Below, piece by piece: positions 56,370-64,000 of a stretch of DNA of 64,000 nucleotides. The notes beneath the pieces are model-generated. The model searched no databases. It saw only the letters and a list, made by a program, of their open reading frames with translations, and was not told where the DNA came from. Each line of letters begins with the position of its first letter. Position 1 is the first letter of the stretch. The DNA lies in assembly GCF_040448675.1 (NCBI RefSeq), contig NZ_CP159289.1, forward strand, positions 4,819,001-4,883,000, in the 5' to 3' direction. This DNA comes from Dyadobacter sp. 676 (lineage in GTDB: Bacteria; Bacteroidota; Bacteroidia; Cytophagales; Spirosomataceae). Position numbers and translations under genes: made by a program.

Positions 56370-57470
56370 ATGCCGTTAAAAATTGTGTATAAGCCACATA
56401 CGCTTCATTTTCGTAGAGAAGCGGGCACCTCTCGCGGGGTACTTACACAAAAAACATCCTGGATCGTCATGATCACCGATTCGGAGAAGCCCGGCGTAGC
56501 CGGTTACGGTGAATGCGGACCGTTACCGGGCCTGAGTGTCGACGATATTCCGGATTTCGAGGCGCAACTCGCCGATGTCTGCAGCATATTCAATGAGCTC
56601 GACCTGGAAGTTTTTCCATTCAATCTGGGCATCATTCTCGAACAGCTTATTCCCGAAAACCTTCCTTCCGTTCGCGCGGGTATCGAAATGGCGTTGCTCG
56701 ACATTATGAACGGCGGCCGGCGGATCCTTTTTAAGAGCGGTTTTTCCGGGAGTGAAGAAGGGATCCTGATGAACGGGCTGATCTGGATGGGTTCTTATGA
56801 AAACATGCTGGCGCAGGTAGAGGAAAAGCTCTCACAGGGCTTTACTACCCTGAAAATGAAGGTGGGAGCTATCGATTTTGCGCAGGAGTGCAGGATATTG
56901 GAGGCTGTCAGGGAACGGTTCGATAAGGATAGGATTACGCTGCGCGTCGATGCCAATGGCGCATTTACAGCCGAAAATGTGAAGGAGAAACTTGCGCGCC
57001 TCAGCGCATTCGACCTGCATTCCATCGAACAGCCGGTAAAAGCCGGGCAGCATGAGCTCACTGCGGAAATTTGCGCATCTTCGCCGGTGCCTGTGGCACT
57101 GGATGAAGAGCTGATAGGGGTTGCCGCCTACCGCGAAAAATTTGCATTGCTCAAAAAACTGATGCCGCCCTTTATCATCCTCAAACCGACGTTGCTGGGC
57201 GGCTTTTCGGCTACCAGCGAATGGATCGAAATAGCGAACAGATTGGGCATCGGGTGGTGGATCACCTCGGCGCTGGAATCCAATATCGGGCTGAACGCAA
57301 TTGCGCAATATACGGCCAGGTTTAACAACCCGCTGCCGCAGGGACTGGGCACCGGCCAGCTTTATACCAATAACTTCCGTTCCCCACTTACCGTCGAAAA
57401 CGGACATTTATATTACCGGAAAGAAATCGCCTGGGAGTTACCAGATTATGCCCTTGCGGAGCCAGCCTAG
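56370..57470 (+). CDS. menC: o-Succinylbenzoate synthase (enolase superfamily)
   Basis: The enzyme dehydrates SHCHC to o-succinylbenzoate in menaquinone synthesis. The protein has 366 residues. Enolase-superfamily residues are visible: the KxK acid-base pair in TTLKMKVG (about 168-174), the metal Asp in LRVDANGAF, the Glu in HSIEQPVK, Asp/Glu in VALDEELIG, the second Lys in FIILKPTLLGG and the capping-side WWITSALESNIG. MenC and the dipeptide epimerases look alike; the short loops and KPTLLGG favour MenC. Its 3' end overlaps the end of hemF by 33 bases on the other strand. Confidence 0.87.
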   Translation: MPLKIVYKPHTLHFRREAGTSRGVLTQKTSWIVMITDSEKPGVAGYGECGPLPGLSVDDIPDFEAQLADVCSIFNELDLEVFPFNLGIILEQLIPENLPSVRAGIEMALLDIMNGGRRILFKSGFSGSEEGILMNGLIWMGSYENMLAQVEEKLSQGFTTLKMKVGAIDFAQECRILEAVRERFDKDRITLRVDANGAFTAENVKEKLARLSAFDLHSIEQPVKAGQHELTAEICASSPVPVALDEELIGVAAYREKFALLKKLMPPFIILKPTLLGGFSATSEWIEIANRLGIGWWITSALESNIGLNAIAQYTARFNNPLPQGLGTGQLYTNNFRSPLTVENGHLYYRKEIAWELPDYALAEPA

Positions 57471-58349
57471 GGTTGCGGTTTCCTCCGAGCCCGGTTCGGG
57501 AGTGAAATTGTATTCCCAGTTGGCCTGAGGTGGCAGACTCATCAGAATGGATTCGGTCCGGCCATTGGTTTCTAGGCCGAATTTCGTGCCACGGTCCCAT
57601 ACCAGGTTGAACTCGACATATCTTCCCCGGCGCAGATATTGCCATTGTTTTTGTTGTTCGGTAAACGGCTTGTCGGCGTACTTCTTCATCAGCGCCGTGT
57701 AAATCGGGGCAAAACTTTCTCCTATTTCCTTTACAAATCCGAAAAGCCGGGCTTTGGATAAGCCCTCACCGTTGCCGGGTTCGTCGGGTTTGAGGTAATC
57801 GAAGAAAATGCCGCCCACCCCGCGGGTTTCATTGCGGTGCGGGATGAAAAAGTAATCGTCGGCCCATGCTTTAAACCGGGGGTAAAAACCGGGATGATGT
57901 TTGTCGCAGGCGTCTTTCAAAGCGCGATGGAACGTGCGCGCGTCTTCTTCCACCACATAATGCGGTGTGAGATCGATGCCCCCGCCGAACCAGCAGGTAC
58001 CATTATCGAGCTCGAAATACCGCACGTTCATGTGTATGATAGGCACGTGAGGATTGCGCGGGTGCATCACGATGGACACGCCCGTAGCCGTGAACTGCGG
58101 GCTGGCGTCGTCGCCCAGGTTCATCTGCGCGCGTAACCTGGGATGTACCTCGCCTTTCACGCTTGAAAAATTGACACCGCCTTTTTCAATTATGCCGCCG
58201 TGCTGGATCAGCCGCGTACGGCCGCCCCCGCCGGAATGGTGCTGCCAGAGGTCTTCGTGAAATTGCGCACCGCCATCGGCAGATTCGATAGCTGAACAAA
58301 TGCGGTCTTGTAAATCCTTGAAAAACGATTCTATATCTTCAACTTTCAT
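57438..58349 (-). CDS. hemF: Oxygen-dependent coproporphyrinogen III oxidase
   Basis: The enzyme decarboxylates coproporphyrinogen III to protoporphyrinogen IX in aerobic haem synthesis. The protein has 303 residues. Characteristic motifs are WQHHSGGGGRTRLIQHGGIIEKGGVNFSSVKG, MHPRNPHVPIIHMNVRYFE, WFGGGIDLTPHY, RGVGGIFFDYL, and RRGRYVEFNLVWDRGTKFGL. The last 33 bases overlap the convergent menC gene, an uncommon arrangement for two housekeeping genes. A CAAAAGTA element at 58374 (-7 box on this strand) suits its promoter. Confidence 0.95.
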   Translation of the reverse strand: MKVEDIESFFKDLQDRICSAIESADGGAQFHEDLWQHHSGGGGRTRLIQHGGIIEKGGVNFSSVKGEVHPRLRAQMNLGDDASPQFTATGVSIVMHPRNPHVPIIHMNVRYFELDNGTCWFGGGIDLTPHYVVEEDARTFHRALKDACDKHHPGFYPRFKAWADDYFFIPHRNETRGVGGIFFDYLKPDEPGNGEGLSKARLFGFVKEIGESFAPIYTALMKKYADKPFTEQQKQWQYLRRGRYVEFNLVWDRGTKFGLETNGRTESILMSLPPQANWEYNFTPEPGSEETATLGWLRKGIIW

Positions 58350-58373
58350 AGTCGGGAGTCATGCTGCGAGCCG

Positions 58374-58381
58374 CAAAAGTA
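58374..58381 (-). promoter_or_regulatory. Candidate -7 box (TACTTTTG) of hemF
   Basis: On the minus strand the sequence reads TACTTTTG, matching TAnnTTTG, 25 bases before the hemF ATG. A TTG at the -33 distance is not obvious. Confidence 0.4.
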
Positions 58382-58405
58382 CGATAAATAGCACTTTGAG
58401 GGCAT

Positions 58406-58435
58406 AAAAAAGCAGGGTGGGTTACCCTGCTTTTT
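58406..58435 (-). terminator. Rho-independent terminator of the PepSY-like gene
   Basis: AAAAAGCAGGGT (58406-58417) pairs with ACCCTGCTTTTT (58424-58435) around a 6-base loop. Both sides end in T-runs, so it can act in both directions; the gene ending at 58456 is the likely user. Confidence 0.85.
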
Positions 58436-58455
58436 GAATCCAATATGCATCCATT

Positions 58456-58884
58456 TCAGTCATCAATGCGCAAGAAGGTACCTGCAAGGTTGAAAACCAG
58501 CTCTTTGTGGTTCGATAGCCGCACTTCCTGGTCTGTCCGGTCCTTTTCCCAGTCGGTAATGAAGGCGTCGGGGTAATGCTCCCGGATGTATTCGAGTACT
58601 TTGACGGGGATAACGGTATCTGGCAGTTTTTCAGTGCGGCGGCTTTCGATACTGTAACAATCGCCCTTGTGATCAAATTCGAGTTTTACCTGGTTATCGA
58701 GAATGACGTCATAGGTGGTTTCCAGGTTGTCGCGCTCGCGCACTACCTGCGAAATTCGGGCGTCGGGGAAGTGGGCCTCGATATAATCCTGTGCATTGAC
58801 CGGAAGCTTGTTTTCATCCACTACTTTTTCATTGTCACAGGCAGCAAACAGGAGAAAGGCCAGAAACGTTGCCAGTTTTTTCAT
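58456..58884 (-). CDS. PepSY-like domain lipoprotein
   Basis: The protein has 142 residues with a lipoprotein signal (ATFLAFLLFAAC, Cys 16). Two repeats resembling the PepSY-like fold are visible: AQDYIEAHFPDARISQVVRERDNLETTYDVILDNQVKLEFDHKGD and VLEYIREHYPDAFITDWEKDRTDQEVRLSNHKELVFNLAGT. Such proteins are periplasmic and of unknown function in Bacteroidota; they look like the BLIP-like inhibitory fold but no inhibitor role is shown. It is a single gene. Confidence 0.8.
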   Translation of the reverse strand: MKKLATFLAFLLFAACDNEKVVDENKLPVNAQDYIEAHFPDARISQVVRERDNLETTYDVILDNQVKLEFDHKGDCYSIESRRTEKLPDTVIPVKVLEYIREHYPDAFITDWEKDRTDQEVRLSNHKELVFNLAGTFLRIDD

Positions 58885-59093
58885 AGTTGTTGTCGGTTAA
58901 ATTGAGTATTTGTTTTGTTGCTGACAACTCGGCTATTGTTTTCCCCTATGCGTGCTACTATTTTTTGCGCCCTTACTTTTGGCGGTTCGAACAGGGCGAC
59001 CTCCACGAACACGATCCGGTTATTCATGAGTGTTTTGAGCAGCCTACCTGGAGAATAGGTCTTTTTTGGACCAACCGGTCATACTCTTACGAG

Positions 59094-59124
59094 TTGTCCG
59101 GCGCAACGATTCACTCTATTTTTG
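59094..59124 (+). promoter_or_regulatory. Bacteroidota promoter (TTG-N20-TATTTTTG) for TonB receptor
   Basis: TTG at 59094-59096 and TATTTTTG at 59117-59124 are spaced 20 bases apart, the best match to the -33/-7 consensus in the window. The start codon lies 34 bases downstream, suggesting transcription start near 59130. Confidence 0.7.
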
Positions 59125-59157
59125 TAACTGGTAGTTTTGAATATTAACCGTCCACCT

Positions 59158-61461
59158 ATGATCCGCATCATTTTACTGCTCTTTCTTTCCGTCAATTTTG
59201 TTTTTGCCCAGGAATTTACATCCGTTGTGCGCGGGAGCGTGAAAGACGCCGATACCGGCCTGCCGCTGGCGCAAGCGACCGTTCAGCTTGACGACAAAGG
59301 CAGCATGACCGACGAAGCGGGGCAGTTCCGTTTTGAAGGAGTAGGGGTAGGCCGGCATATTCTAACGGTATCGTTCGTAGGCTACCAGACTCTCGTAATC
59401 CAGGAGATATTGCTCGAATCGGGCAAGGAAAACGTGCAGGAAGTGCGGCTCAGCGCTACCGGCAGGCAGTTACAAGAGGCAACCGTATCGGGCAACAGGC
59501 CGCCGGCATTCAACAGCGTGCAGGCCATTACCGCGGAACAAACCCTGCGCTACGCGGCCACCTACCTCGATCCTGCGCGTGTAGCGACCTCCTTCGCAGG
59601 AGTAGCCGCAGCCAACGATCAGGCCAACGGACTGGTGGTACGCGGCAACTCGCCGAACAGTATGCAATGGCGCCTGGAAGGAGTGGAGATCGTGAACCCG
59701 AACCATCTGTCGAATGCAGGAACGTTTAGTGACCGACCGACATCGACCGGGGGAGGGGTGAATATTTTGAGCACGCAGTTGATGGGAACATCCTATTTTA
59801 TGAGCGGCCCGTTTCCTTCACAGTATGGAAATGCCACTGGGGCTATTCTGGACATGGCTCTGAGAAAGGGTAACGACGAGCAAACGGAATTTACCGGCCA
59901 GGCAGGTTTGATTGGCCTCGATCTGGCGGCAGAGGGCCGGCTTTTCAGAAAATCGAAAGCGTCCTATCTCGTCAACTACCGTTATTCGTTCACCGGCCTG
60001 CTCGGTGCGATGGGCGTGAATTTTGGTGGAGAGGATATCCGGTTTCAGGACCTTGCCTTTCATCTCAACTTCCCGACGCGGAAGGGTGGCCGGTTTGCCA
60101 TATTCGGCATGGGAGGAGTGAGCAAAAACACCTTTGAGCCGGATAAGGACACGACTGCGTGGCAGTTTGAGAAAGATGGCCGCTATGTGTATTACGAGAA
60201 CAAAATGGGCGCCGCGGGCGCAACATTAGACCAGCCGGTCGGACGCCGGGCGTCACTGCGGACCGCGCTGGTGGCCTCCGGCCTCAACACTTTCCGTAAA
60301 GCATATCAAGTCGATCCAGCTACATTGCAGCACGGTGACCTGATTGGAAACGATGGTATTGTGAACGGCAAAATTTCGTTTAACTCCACGCTGAACTACA
60401 AGATCCGTTCGGGTGTGGCATTCAGGGGTGGTTTATACATGACTTCGCAGCAATACAGGATGCCACCCGCTTTTCCCGATTTGGAAGTAAAGTCGTGGTA
60501 TATTCAGCCATTTGTTAGCTGGTCGCATCGGGCGGGAGCATTTGTAACAGAGGTTGGTTTGCACGGTATGATCAGCCGGGTACAAAGGCCGGGAGTAAAA
60601 GCCAGTGCGCTTGTCGAACCACGCCTAAGCGTGAAGTGGTTGGGAGCGCCCGACAAGCAGTTGAGCGTAAGTTATGGCTTGCATAGCCAGTTACAAACTC
60701 CAAATGTATATTCATCCGTATATGGGATGACCAATATCGGCCAAAATTTCGATCTGAAACCGACCCGTGCACATCAGGTAACCCTTGCCTATCAGCAATT
60801 TTTCAAGCGAGGCAGCAGTCTGAAAATCGAAGCATATTGGCAGCACCAGTTCGATGTGCCGGTCGGGACCGACATGCGGGACAACTATTCGGCCATTAAC
60901 CTTATCGAGGAACGTCCGGATGTGCGCTTGTACAATCAGGGAACCGGCCGGAATTACGGCTTGGAGGCTACTTTTCAAAAGTACCTCGCCAGTCAGTTTT
61001 ATTTGCTTGTTTCTGGTTCGCTCTACAAGGCAACGTATACCGACTACCTGGGCCTGCGGCATGATAGCCGCTTTGATGGAGGGCATACGTTCAGCGTCAC
61101 TACCGGGAGGGAATTCAAAGCGCGGCACGGCGGGTTATGGGGCGTGAATGCAAAGATATTGTGGCTGGGTGGTTTCCGCGACAGGCCTATCGATGCCGCA
61201 TATGCTGCCTATTTGAAACAAACCATTTATGTGTACCAGGCTGATTATTCCGTTAAAATGAAAGATTACTTCCGTCCCGACCTCCGGATATACTGGAAAA
61301 AAGGCCGGGTAAAATTCAATCGGACCCTCGCGATCGATCTGCAGAATGTATCAGGGACTAAAAATGAGGCCTACCGGTATTTTGATACCCGACAGAAGCG
61401 GGTTGTAGTGCAAAAGCAACTCGGGTTGATTCCGGTGTTGAGTTATCGGGTAGAGTTTTAG
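59158..61461 (+). CDS. TonB-dependent outer-membrane receptor
   Basis: The protein has 767 residues from ATG 59158 (MIRIILLLFLSVNFVFAQ, a signal peptide); an in-frame start at 59137 is less suitable. A carboxypeptidase-regulatory-like domain occupies about 22-108 (VRGSVKDADTGLPLAQATVQL, VSFVGYQTL). The plug has LVVRGNSPNSMQWRLEGVEIVNPNHLS and STQLMGTSYFMSGPFPSQYGNATGAILDM. The barrel ends in PVLSYRVEF. It is shorter than SusC proteins and lacks an STN domain and SusD partner, so it is a stand-alone receptor of unknown cargo. It precedes ssrA. Confidence 0.9.
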   Translation: MIRIILLLFLSVNFVFAQEFTSVVRGSVKDADTGLPLAQATVQLDDKGSMTDEAGQFRFEGVGVGRHILTVSFVGYQTLVIQEILLESGKENVQEVRLSATGRQLQEATVSGNRPPAFNSVQAITAEQTLRYAATYLDPARVATSFAGVAAANDQANGLVVRGNSPNSMQWRLEGVEIVNPNHLSNAGTFSDRPTSTGGGVNILSTQLMGTSYFMSGPFPSQYGNATGAILDMALRKGNDEQTEFTGQAGLIGLDLAAEGRLFRKSKASYLVNYRYSFTGLLGAMGVNFGGEDIRFQDLAFHLNFPTRKGGRFAIFGMGGVSKNTFEPDKDTTAWQFEKDGRYVYYENKMGAAGATLDQPVGRRASLRTALVASGLNTFRKAYQVDPATLQHGDLIGNDGIVNGKISFNSTLNYKIRSGVAFRGGLYMTSQQYRMPPAFPDLEVKSWYIQPFVSWSHRAGAFVTEVGLHGMISRVQRPGVKASALVEPRLSVKWLGAPDKQLSVSYGLHSQLQTPNVYSSVYGMTNIGQNFDLKPTRAHQVTLAYQQFFKRGSSLKIEAYWQHQFDVPVGTDMRDNYSAINLIEERPDVRLYNQGTGRNYGLEATFQKYLASQFYLLVSGSLYKATYTDYLGLRHDSRFDGGHTFSVTTGREFKARHGGLWGVNAKILWLGGFRDRPIDAAYAAYLKQTIYVYQADYSVKMKDYFRPDLRIYWKKGRVKFNRTLAIDLQNVSGTKNEAYRYFDTRQKRVVVQKQLGLIPVLSYRVEF

Positions 61462-61465
61462 AGTT

Positions 61466-61482
61466 TTGAATGACTGAATGAG
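61466..61482 (+). repeat. Single copy of the GAATGAGT-type repeat unit
   Basis: TTGAATGACTGAATGAG is nearly identical to the arm sequence of the mirrored element at 24236-24373 (TTGAATGAGTGAATGA). No inverted partner was found nearby. It lies just after the receptor stop codon. Confidence 0.4.
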
Positions 61483-61632
61483 CAATGTTTTTCCAATGTA
61501 ATGTATTGCTTTTCAACTGCTTATTTGTTGTGTTTCGGATTTTTATAAAACCTCACGAACTTTCTGCATTTGAAAATTGTAAAGTTATCTGCAAACGAAC
61601 TTTGGCTTTACCGAAGCTGCACGACCAAAAAT

Positions 61633-62002
61633 GGGGGTGACCGGTTTTGACAGCGGGCTGAGGGCTTGTGTGTAAGCATGTCGGGAGTTGAGAGCACCTC
61701 CCGGAAATAATGTTCTCGAACAATAACTGGCGAATCTACTTACGCCATGGCTGCCTAATCCGGAGAGATTAAGCTAATGCCATCATCCCTCCATCCTACG
61801 TACTGCCGGGTGGGTTAAGGGGTGTCGAAACGCAGTGCTGGTCAGGTTAGCGATACGGATACCTGACGAGACCCTAGTATCTAAGGCTATGATGCAGGTC
61901 CGCCGTGAACCTTGTCAGGCTCGAAAACCGAATCGCGGATAAGCATGTAGAAGACGCAGGTTTTCCCTGTTCTGGACGAGGGTTCGACTCCCTCCGCTTC
62001 CA
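61633..62002 (+). ncRNA. ssrA: Transfer-messenger RNA (tmRNA), tag GESTYAMAA
   Basis: The 5' end GGGGGUG can pair with CGCUUCC at 61995-62001 to form the tRNA-like acceptor stem (two G-U pairs), and the T-arm is GAGGG-TTCGACT-CCCTC. The tag frame starts at GGC 61729 and reads GESTYAMAA then TAA (61729-61758), the Cytophagales type with a -YAMAA end. The molecule of 370 bases releases stalled ribosomes and marks the peptides for proteolysis. No CCA is encoded after the discriminator A at 62002, so the CCA-adding enzyme is needed. A short gap follows before its terminator. Confidence 0.95.
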
Positions 62003-62027
62003 CTCTAAGTACAATCAAATGCTCAAT

Positions 62028-62064
62028 ATGCCCGTAAATCAACCATTTGCGGGCATTTTGTTTT
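62028..62064 (+). terminator. Rho-independent terminator of ssrA
   Basis: ATGCCCGTAAAT (62028-62039) pairs with ATTTGCGGGCAT (62045-62056), one G-U pair, with a 5-base loop, then TTTGTTTTC. It is 26 bases after the tmRNA 3' end. Confidence 0.85.
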
Positions 62065-62106
62065 CTGCTAGCGATTGCAAAACATTCATTTTTTATCAAA
62101 AGCCAC

Positions 62107-62160
62107 GGGACGAATTCGGGACTGATCTGATCCTACCGAATTTGGTCCCGAATTCGTCCC
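62107..62160. repeat. Perfect 16-bp inverted repeat downstream of ssrA
   Basis: GGGACGAATTCGGGAC at 62107-62122 has an exact inverted partner, GTCCCGAATTCGTCCC, at 62145-62160, with a 22-base loop. It lies between the ssrA terminator and the decayed IS. It has no U-run, so it is not a typical terminator. It could be a recombination site or a remnant of an inserted element. Confidence 0.6.
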
Positions 62161-62232
62161 TTTAACACTTGTAAGGTGCTGTGAAACAGTAAGATGCTTA
62201 CGAAATGAACATTGACGTCCTCCCAGGTATTC

Positions 62233-63043
62233 AGACGGTTAAAAGTAGAGTTTCCGGCGTTTCTTGATGTAAATTAACAAATTCCTTCGGGACCGTCCGC
62301 GGCTGCGGTTAAATCATTCAGTGCGCTGTGCGGCCTGAAGTGGTTGTATTCCCATCGAAAGTCCTCGATCTTTTCTCTGGCATCGTCGAGAGATAAGAAC
62401 CAATTGACGGAAAGCCATTCATCCCGGAACTTCCCGTTAACAGATCGCTCCGGCGACCCGGTCAACATACGGATTGTCTGTCGGTTTTCCAGGCCTTGAA
62501 AAGTCCAGTGTAACACCATTCGAATATGCCCATAAGTCCATTTCCTTTGAAATAAATTCGCTGCCATTATCACATTGTATACGCTCTGGAAAGCAGCCTT
62601 CTACCAAGCTGATTCGGCTCAGTTCAGCGACAACATCGCTCCCTTTTAGTGATTTTCCCGGAAGTAATCCTAGGCAAATCTTGCCGCCGGCCCCGTACAA
62701 TTATCGACTACAGTTAATACCCGGAACCGTTCGCCGTTGTAGAGCGCGTCTTGGGCCGCAGTGGCCGCTACGCTACCAGCTTCTTCAATTGGGCGTTTTC
62801 TTCCTCCAACTGGCGCAATTTTCGGAGCGCAGTAACCCCCCAGCCCACCATATTTCTTTTTCCAGGCAAAAAATGTTGCCTGAGAGACGCCCATTTGACG
62901 ACAGATGTCTTCGACCCGCGTTCCGGCCTCAGATTGCCTAAGGGCATACGCAATCTGCACCCGGTGAATTTCGACTTTTTCATAGTGACAAATTACAATT
63001 TTGACCCGTTTTTGCCACCGAAAATCTCTATTTTCAGCTGTCT
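62233..63043 (-). mobile_element. Decayed IS3-family insertion sequence
   Basis: The minus strand holds pieces of an IS3-type orfA (MKKSKFT, then VEDICRQMGVSQATFFAWKKKYGGLG in another frame, then VTALRKLRQLEEENAQLKKLVA) and orfB (RFRVLTVVDNCT, CFPERIQCDNGSEFI and FRWEYNHFRPHSALNDL). Imperfect terminal inverted repeats appear at 62233-62257 and 63018-63043. About 450 bases of the N-terminal part of orfB are missing relative to a normal 1.2-1.3 kb element, the third catalytic acid region is damaged, and at least four frameshifts interrupt it. No target duplication was recognised. The element is dead. Confidence 0.8.
62274..62983 (-). pseudogene. Degenerate IS3 transposase (OrfA and OrfB remnants)
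   Basis: OrfA opens at ATG 62983. Its helix-turn-helix (VEDICRQMGVSQATFFAWKKK) and leucine-zipper (LRKLRQLEEENAQL) parts are in different frames. One shift is a run of six C at 62836-62841 where five would fit; another, near residue 7, needs an extra base. OrfB survives as the first catalytic Asp (VVDNCT), the second (CDNGSEF) and the tail NGKFRDE to NHFRPHSALND, each separated by a shift or stop. The catalytic Glu region has become unrelated sequence, so no active transposase can be made. Confidence 0.8.
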
Positions 63044-63074
63044 CGTTTGCGGGGGGAGGTCAGAGGGTAAAGCA

Positions 63075-63105
63075 AAAAGCTTGGTTGTATTGCAGCCAAG
63101 CTTTT
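63075..63105 (-). terminator. Rho-independent terminator
   Basis: AAAAGCTTGG (63075-63084) pairs perfectly with CCAAGCTTTT (63096-63105), and the minus strand continues TTGCTTT. It lies 83 bases after the stop of the 131-residue gene. Confidence 0.7.
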
Positions 63106-63187
63106 CATTATTACAAATTTCCTCTCTCACACTAAGTAGGAGGCGATAGCACTTTGACAAGCGGATCGAGGTAATATAACCAGTTAG

Positions 63188-63583
63188 TCATCCCTTTTCA
63201 TCAAGTTGTAACTCCTTGAATAAGGTGACAAATTGCTCACACGCCTTTTTATCCTGCAAGGAGAGTGCCCAGTACGCCCGGCGAAAATTTGGATCGCTTA
63301 CCTTGGTTATGGCTGTCCCGTTTTGGAGAAAAAACTTGACTTGGTATTTCCCCCCGTCTCTTTCAGATCGGATAAGAGTAGTTTTGGCTAAGGGAACAAT
63401 CAAATCACCAATTTGGAGTGCGCGCTTGTCTGCCAAAAGATGGACAGATGTGGGCTGATCAGGCCCAGTTTGCTCTACAAGGGTTTGTAGTTGTGCTACA
63501 CTATTTGAACCTTTGATTTGTTGCGCATGGGCAGAACTGCACAGTAAGCAAATTGCAAACAGGTTATTAATGATATACTTCAT
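63188..63583 (-). CDS. Small exported protein of unknown function
   Basis: The protein has 131 residues with a signal peptide (NLFAICLLCSSAHAQ). The mature part reads IKGSNSVAQLQTLVEQTG, then VHLLADKRALQIGDLIVPLAKTTLIRSERDGGKYQVKFFLQNGTAI, and a helical end RAYWALSLQDKKACEQFVTLFKELQLDEKG. It has the balance of a real secreted protein, a beta-rich centre and one Cys. I do not recognise the family. It stands alone beside the dead IS, so it may be an accessory gene; a terminator follows. Confidence 0.6.
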   Translation of the reverse strand: MKYIINNLFAICLLCSSAHAQQIKGSNSVAQLQTLVEQTGPDQPTSVHLLADKRALQIGDLIVPLAKTTLIRSERDGGKYQVKFFLQNGTAITKVSDPNFRRAYWALSLQDKKACEQFVTLFKELQLDEKG

Positions 63584-64000
63584 AAGAGTTGACTAGGATT
63601 TGTTTTCAATCGTAAGATGCGATGGGCTGCATTTAGGTTGCATATAACTTTTGATATTGAAGTCGAGATCCCTCAGTTTTACGATAGAACCTAAACCTTA
63701 AAAGCCTATTGGTTCGCTTTGCATGGTATAATTATTGTTGCTTTTCCAACGGACCTATTACCCGATATTATGCTAAGCACAACTGAAAAGATCAAAGAAG
63801 AAGCCCAGGCGGCTGCGCAGACTGTCAAGGATAATCAAAATGTCGGTAATTTGTATAATAAATCTAAGATTGTTGGGCTATAACTTGCCTTTTCATTGCT
63901 TGTTTTCCAAGTTCCATCAATACGAAAGCATTCGTTTTTAATTCAATCTCGGCCTTTCAGTTGTTGAGCAAGTTATAACTATTACTCATGTCATGCCCCG
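63584..64000. other. Non-coding end of window, with weak short frames
   Basis: No convincing gene is seen. A 37-codon plus-strand frame (63770-63883, MLSTTEKIKEEAQAAAQTV) and a short minus-strand stretch (around 63868-63960, AEIELKTNAFVLMELGKQAM, broken by a stop) look slightly protein-like, perhaps remnants of mobile-element genes, but neither has a start, promoter or homologue I can name. Confidence 0.3.

Noticed and set aside
62274..63043. Active transposase
   Set aside because: At least four shifts, a missing orfB segment and loss of the catalytic Glu region mean it cannot be functional, even if homopolymer errors are corrected.
61633..64000. Prophage or integrative element using ssrA as its attachment site
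   Set aside because: No integrase gene and no duplicated tmRNA end were seen within the window; only the general accessory nature is reported.
1..64000. tRNA and rRNA genes
   Set aside because: No T-arm or anticodon-stem pattern other than that of the tmRNA was recognised by eye. A tRNA scan would be decisive.

Overview
The window looks like a chromosomal segment of a Bacteroidota bacterium of the Cytophagales type; Dyadobacter or a close relative is my best guess, not proven. The grounds are paired SusC/SusD nutrient receptors under ECF-sigma/FecR control, a NUDIX-type AraR arabinose regulator, GLPGLI and putative-porin families, a tmRNA whose tag reads GESTYAMAA, and promoter -7 boxes of the TAnnTTTG type.

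Layout. 1-7.6 kb holds housekeeping and envelope genes: the end of a truncated haemoglobin, tRNA CCA-adding enzyme, a DUF2851 protein, MtgA, a lipoprotein amidohydrolase, a DUF4369-like protein and an exported EEP-family phosphodiesterase. 7.6-14.7 kb and 14.8-23.3 kb are two adjacent, similarly organised minus-strand Sus loci (sigma factor, FecR, SusC, SusD). The second also carries a calcineurin-like phosphatase, so an organophosphate substrate is plausible for that locus. 23.5-28.4 kb is the arabinose operon araR/araB/araA/araD on the plus strand. 29.2-35.9 kb is a tightly packed five-gene minus-strand operon: an E1/ThiF-nitroreductase fusion, a GNAT-fold acyltransferase-like protein, a 7TM-DISM histidine kinase, a receiver-kinase hybrid and a lone receiver. 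A paralogous receiver gene diverges from it at 36.3 kb. This operon is the best candidate in the window for an undescribed system, combining small-molecule chemistry with signalling. 36.7-49.6 kb is a mixed region with an esterase, acyltransferase 3, SRPBCC, MerR, an M28 peptidase, a phosphodiesterase, a TonB receptor with GLPGLI, an OmpA-like lipoprotein and a PLP dehydratase. 49.7-56.3 kb is an operon of lpxK, a putative porin, miaE and an AddB-like nuclease. 56.4-61.5 kb carries menC, hemF, a PepSY-like lipoprotein and a TonB receptor. 61.6-64 kb is ssrA (tmRNA) followed by a short accessory stretch with a decayed IS3-family element.

A striking feature is that six otherwise normal genes (SusD at 7.9 kb, SusC at 20.06 kb, araD at 27.7 kb, acyltransferase at 39.5 kb, TonB receptor at 43.8 kb, dehydratase at 48.4 kb) are each broken by a frameshift that disappears when one base (two in SusD) is removed from a homopolymer. 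A seventh shift of the same kind sits in the IS. Systematic homopolymer overcalls in the sequence are the simplest explanation, so I annotate these six as whole genes.

Two intergenic hairpin elements (24.24-24.37 kb and 42.07-42.29 kb) are built from 10-bp-periodic GTCARG units in mirrored arrays and seem to belong to one undescribed repeat family. I saw no tRNA, rRNA or CRISPR array.
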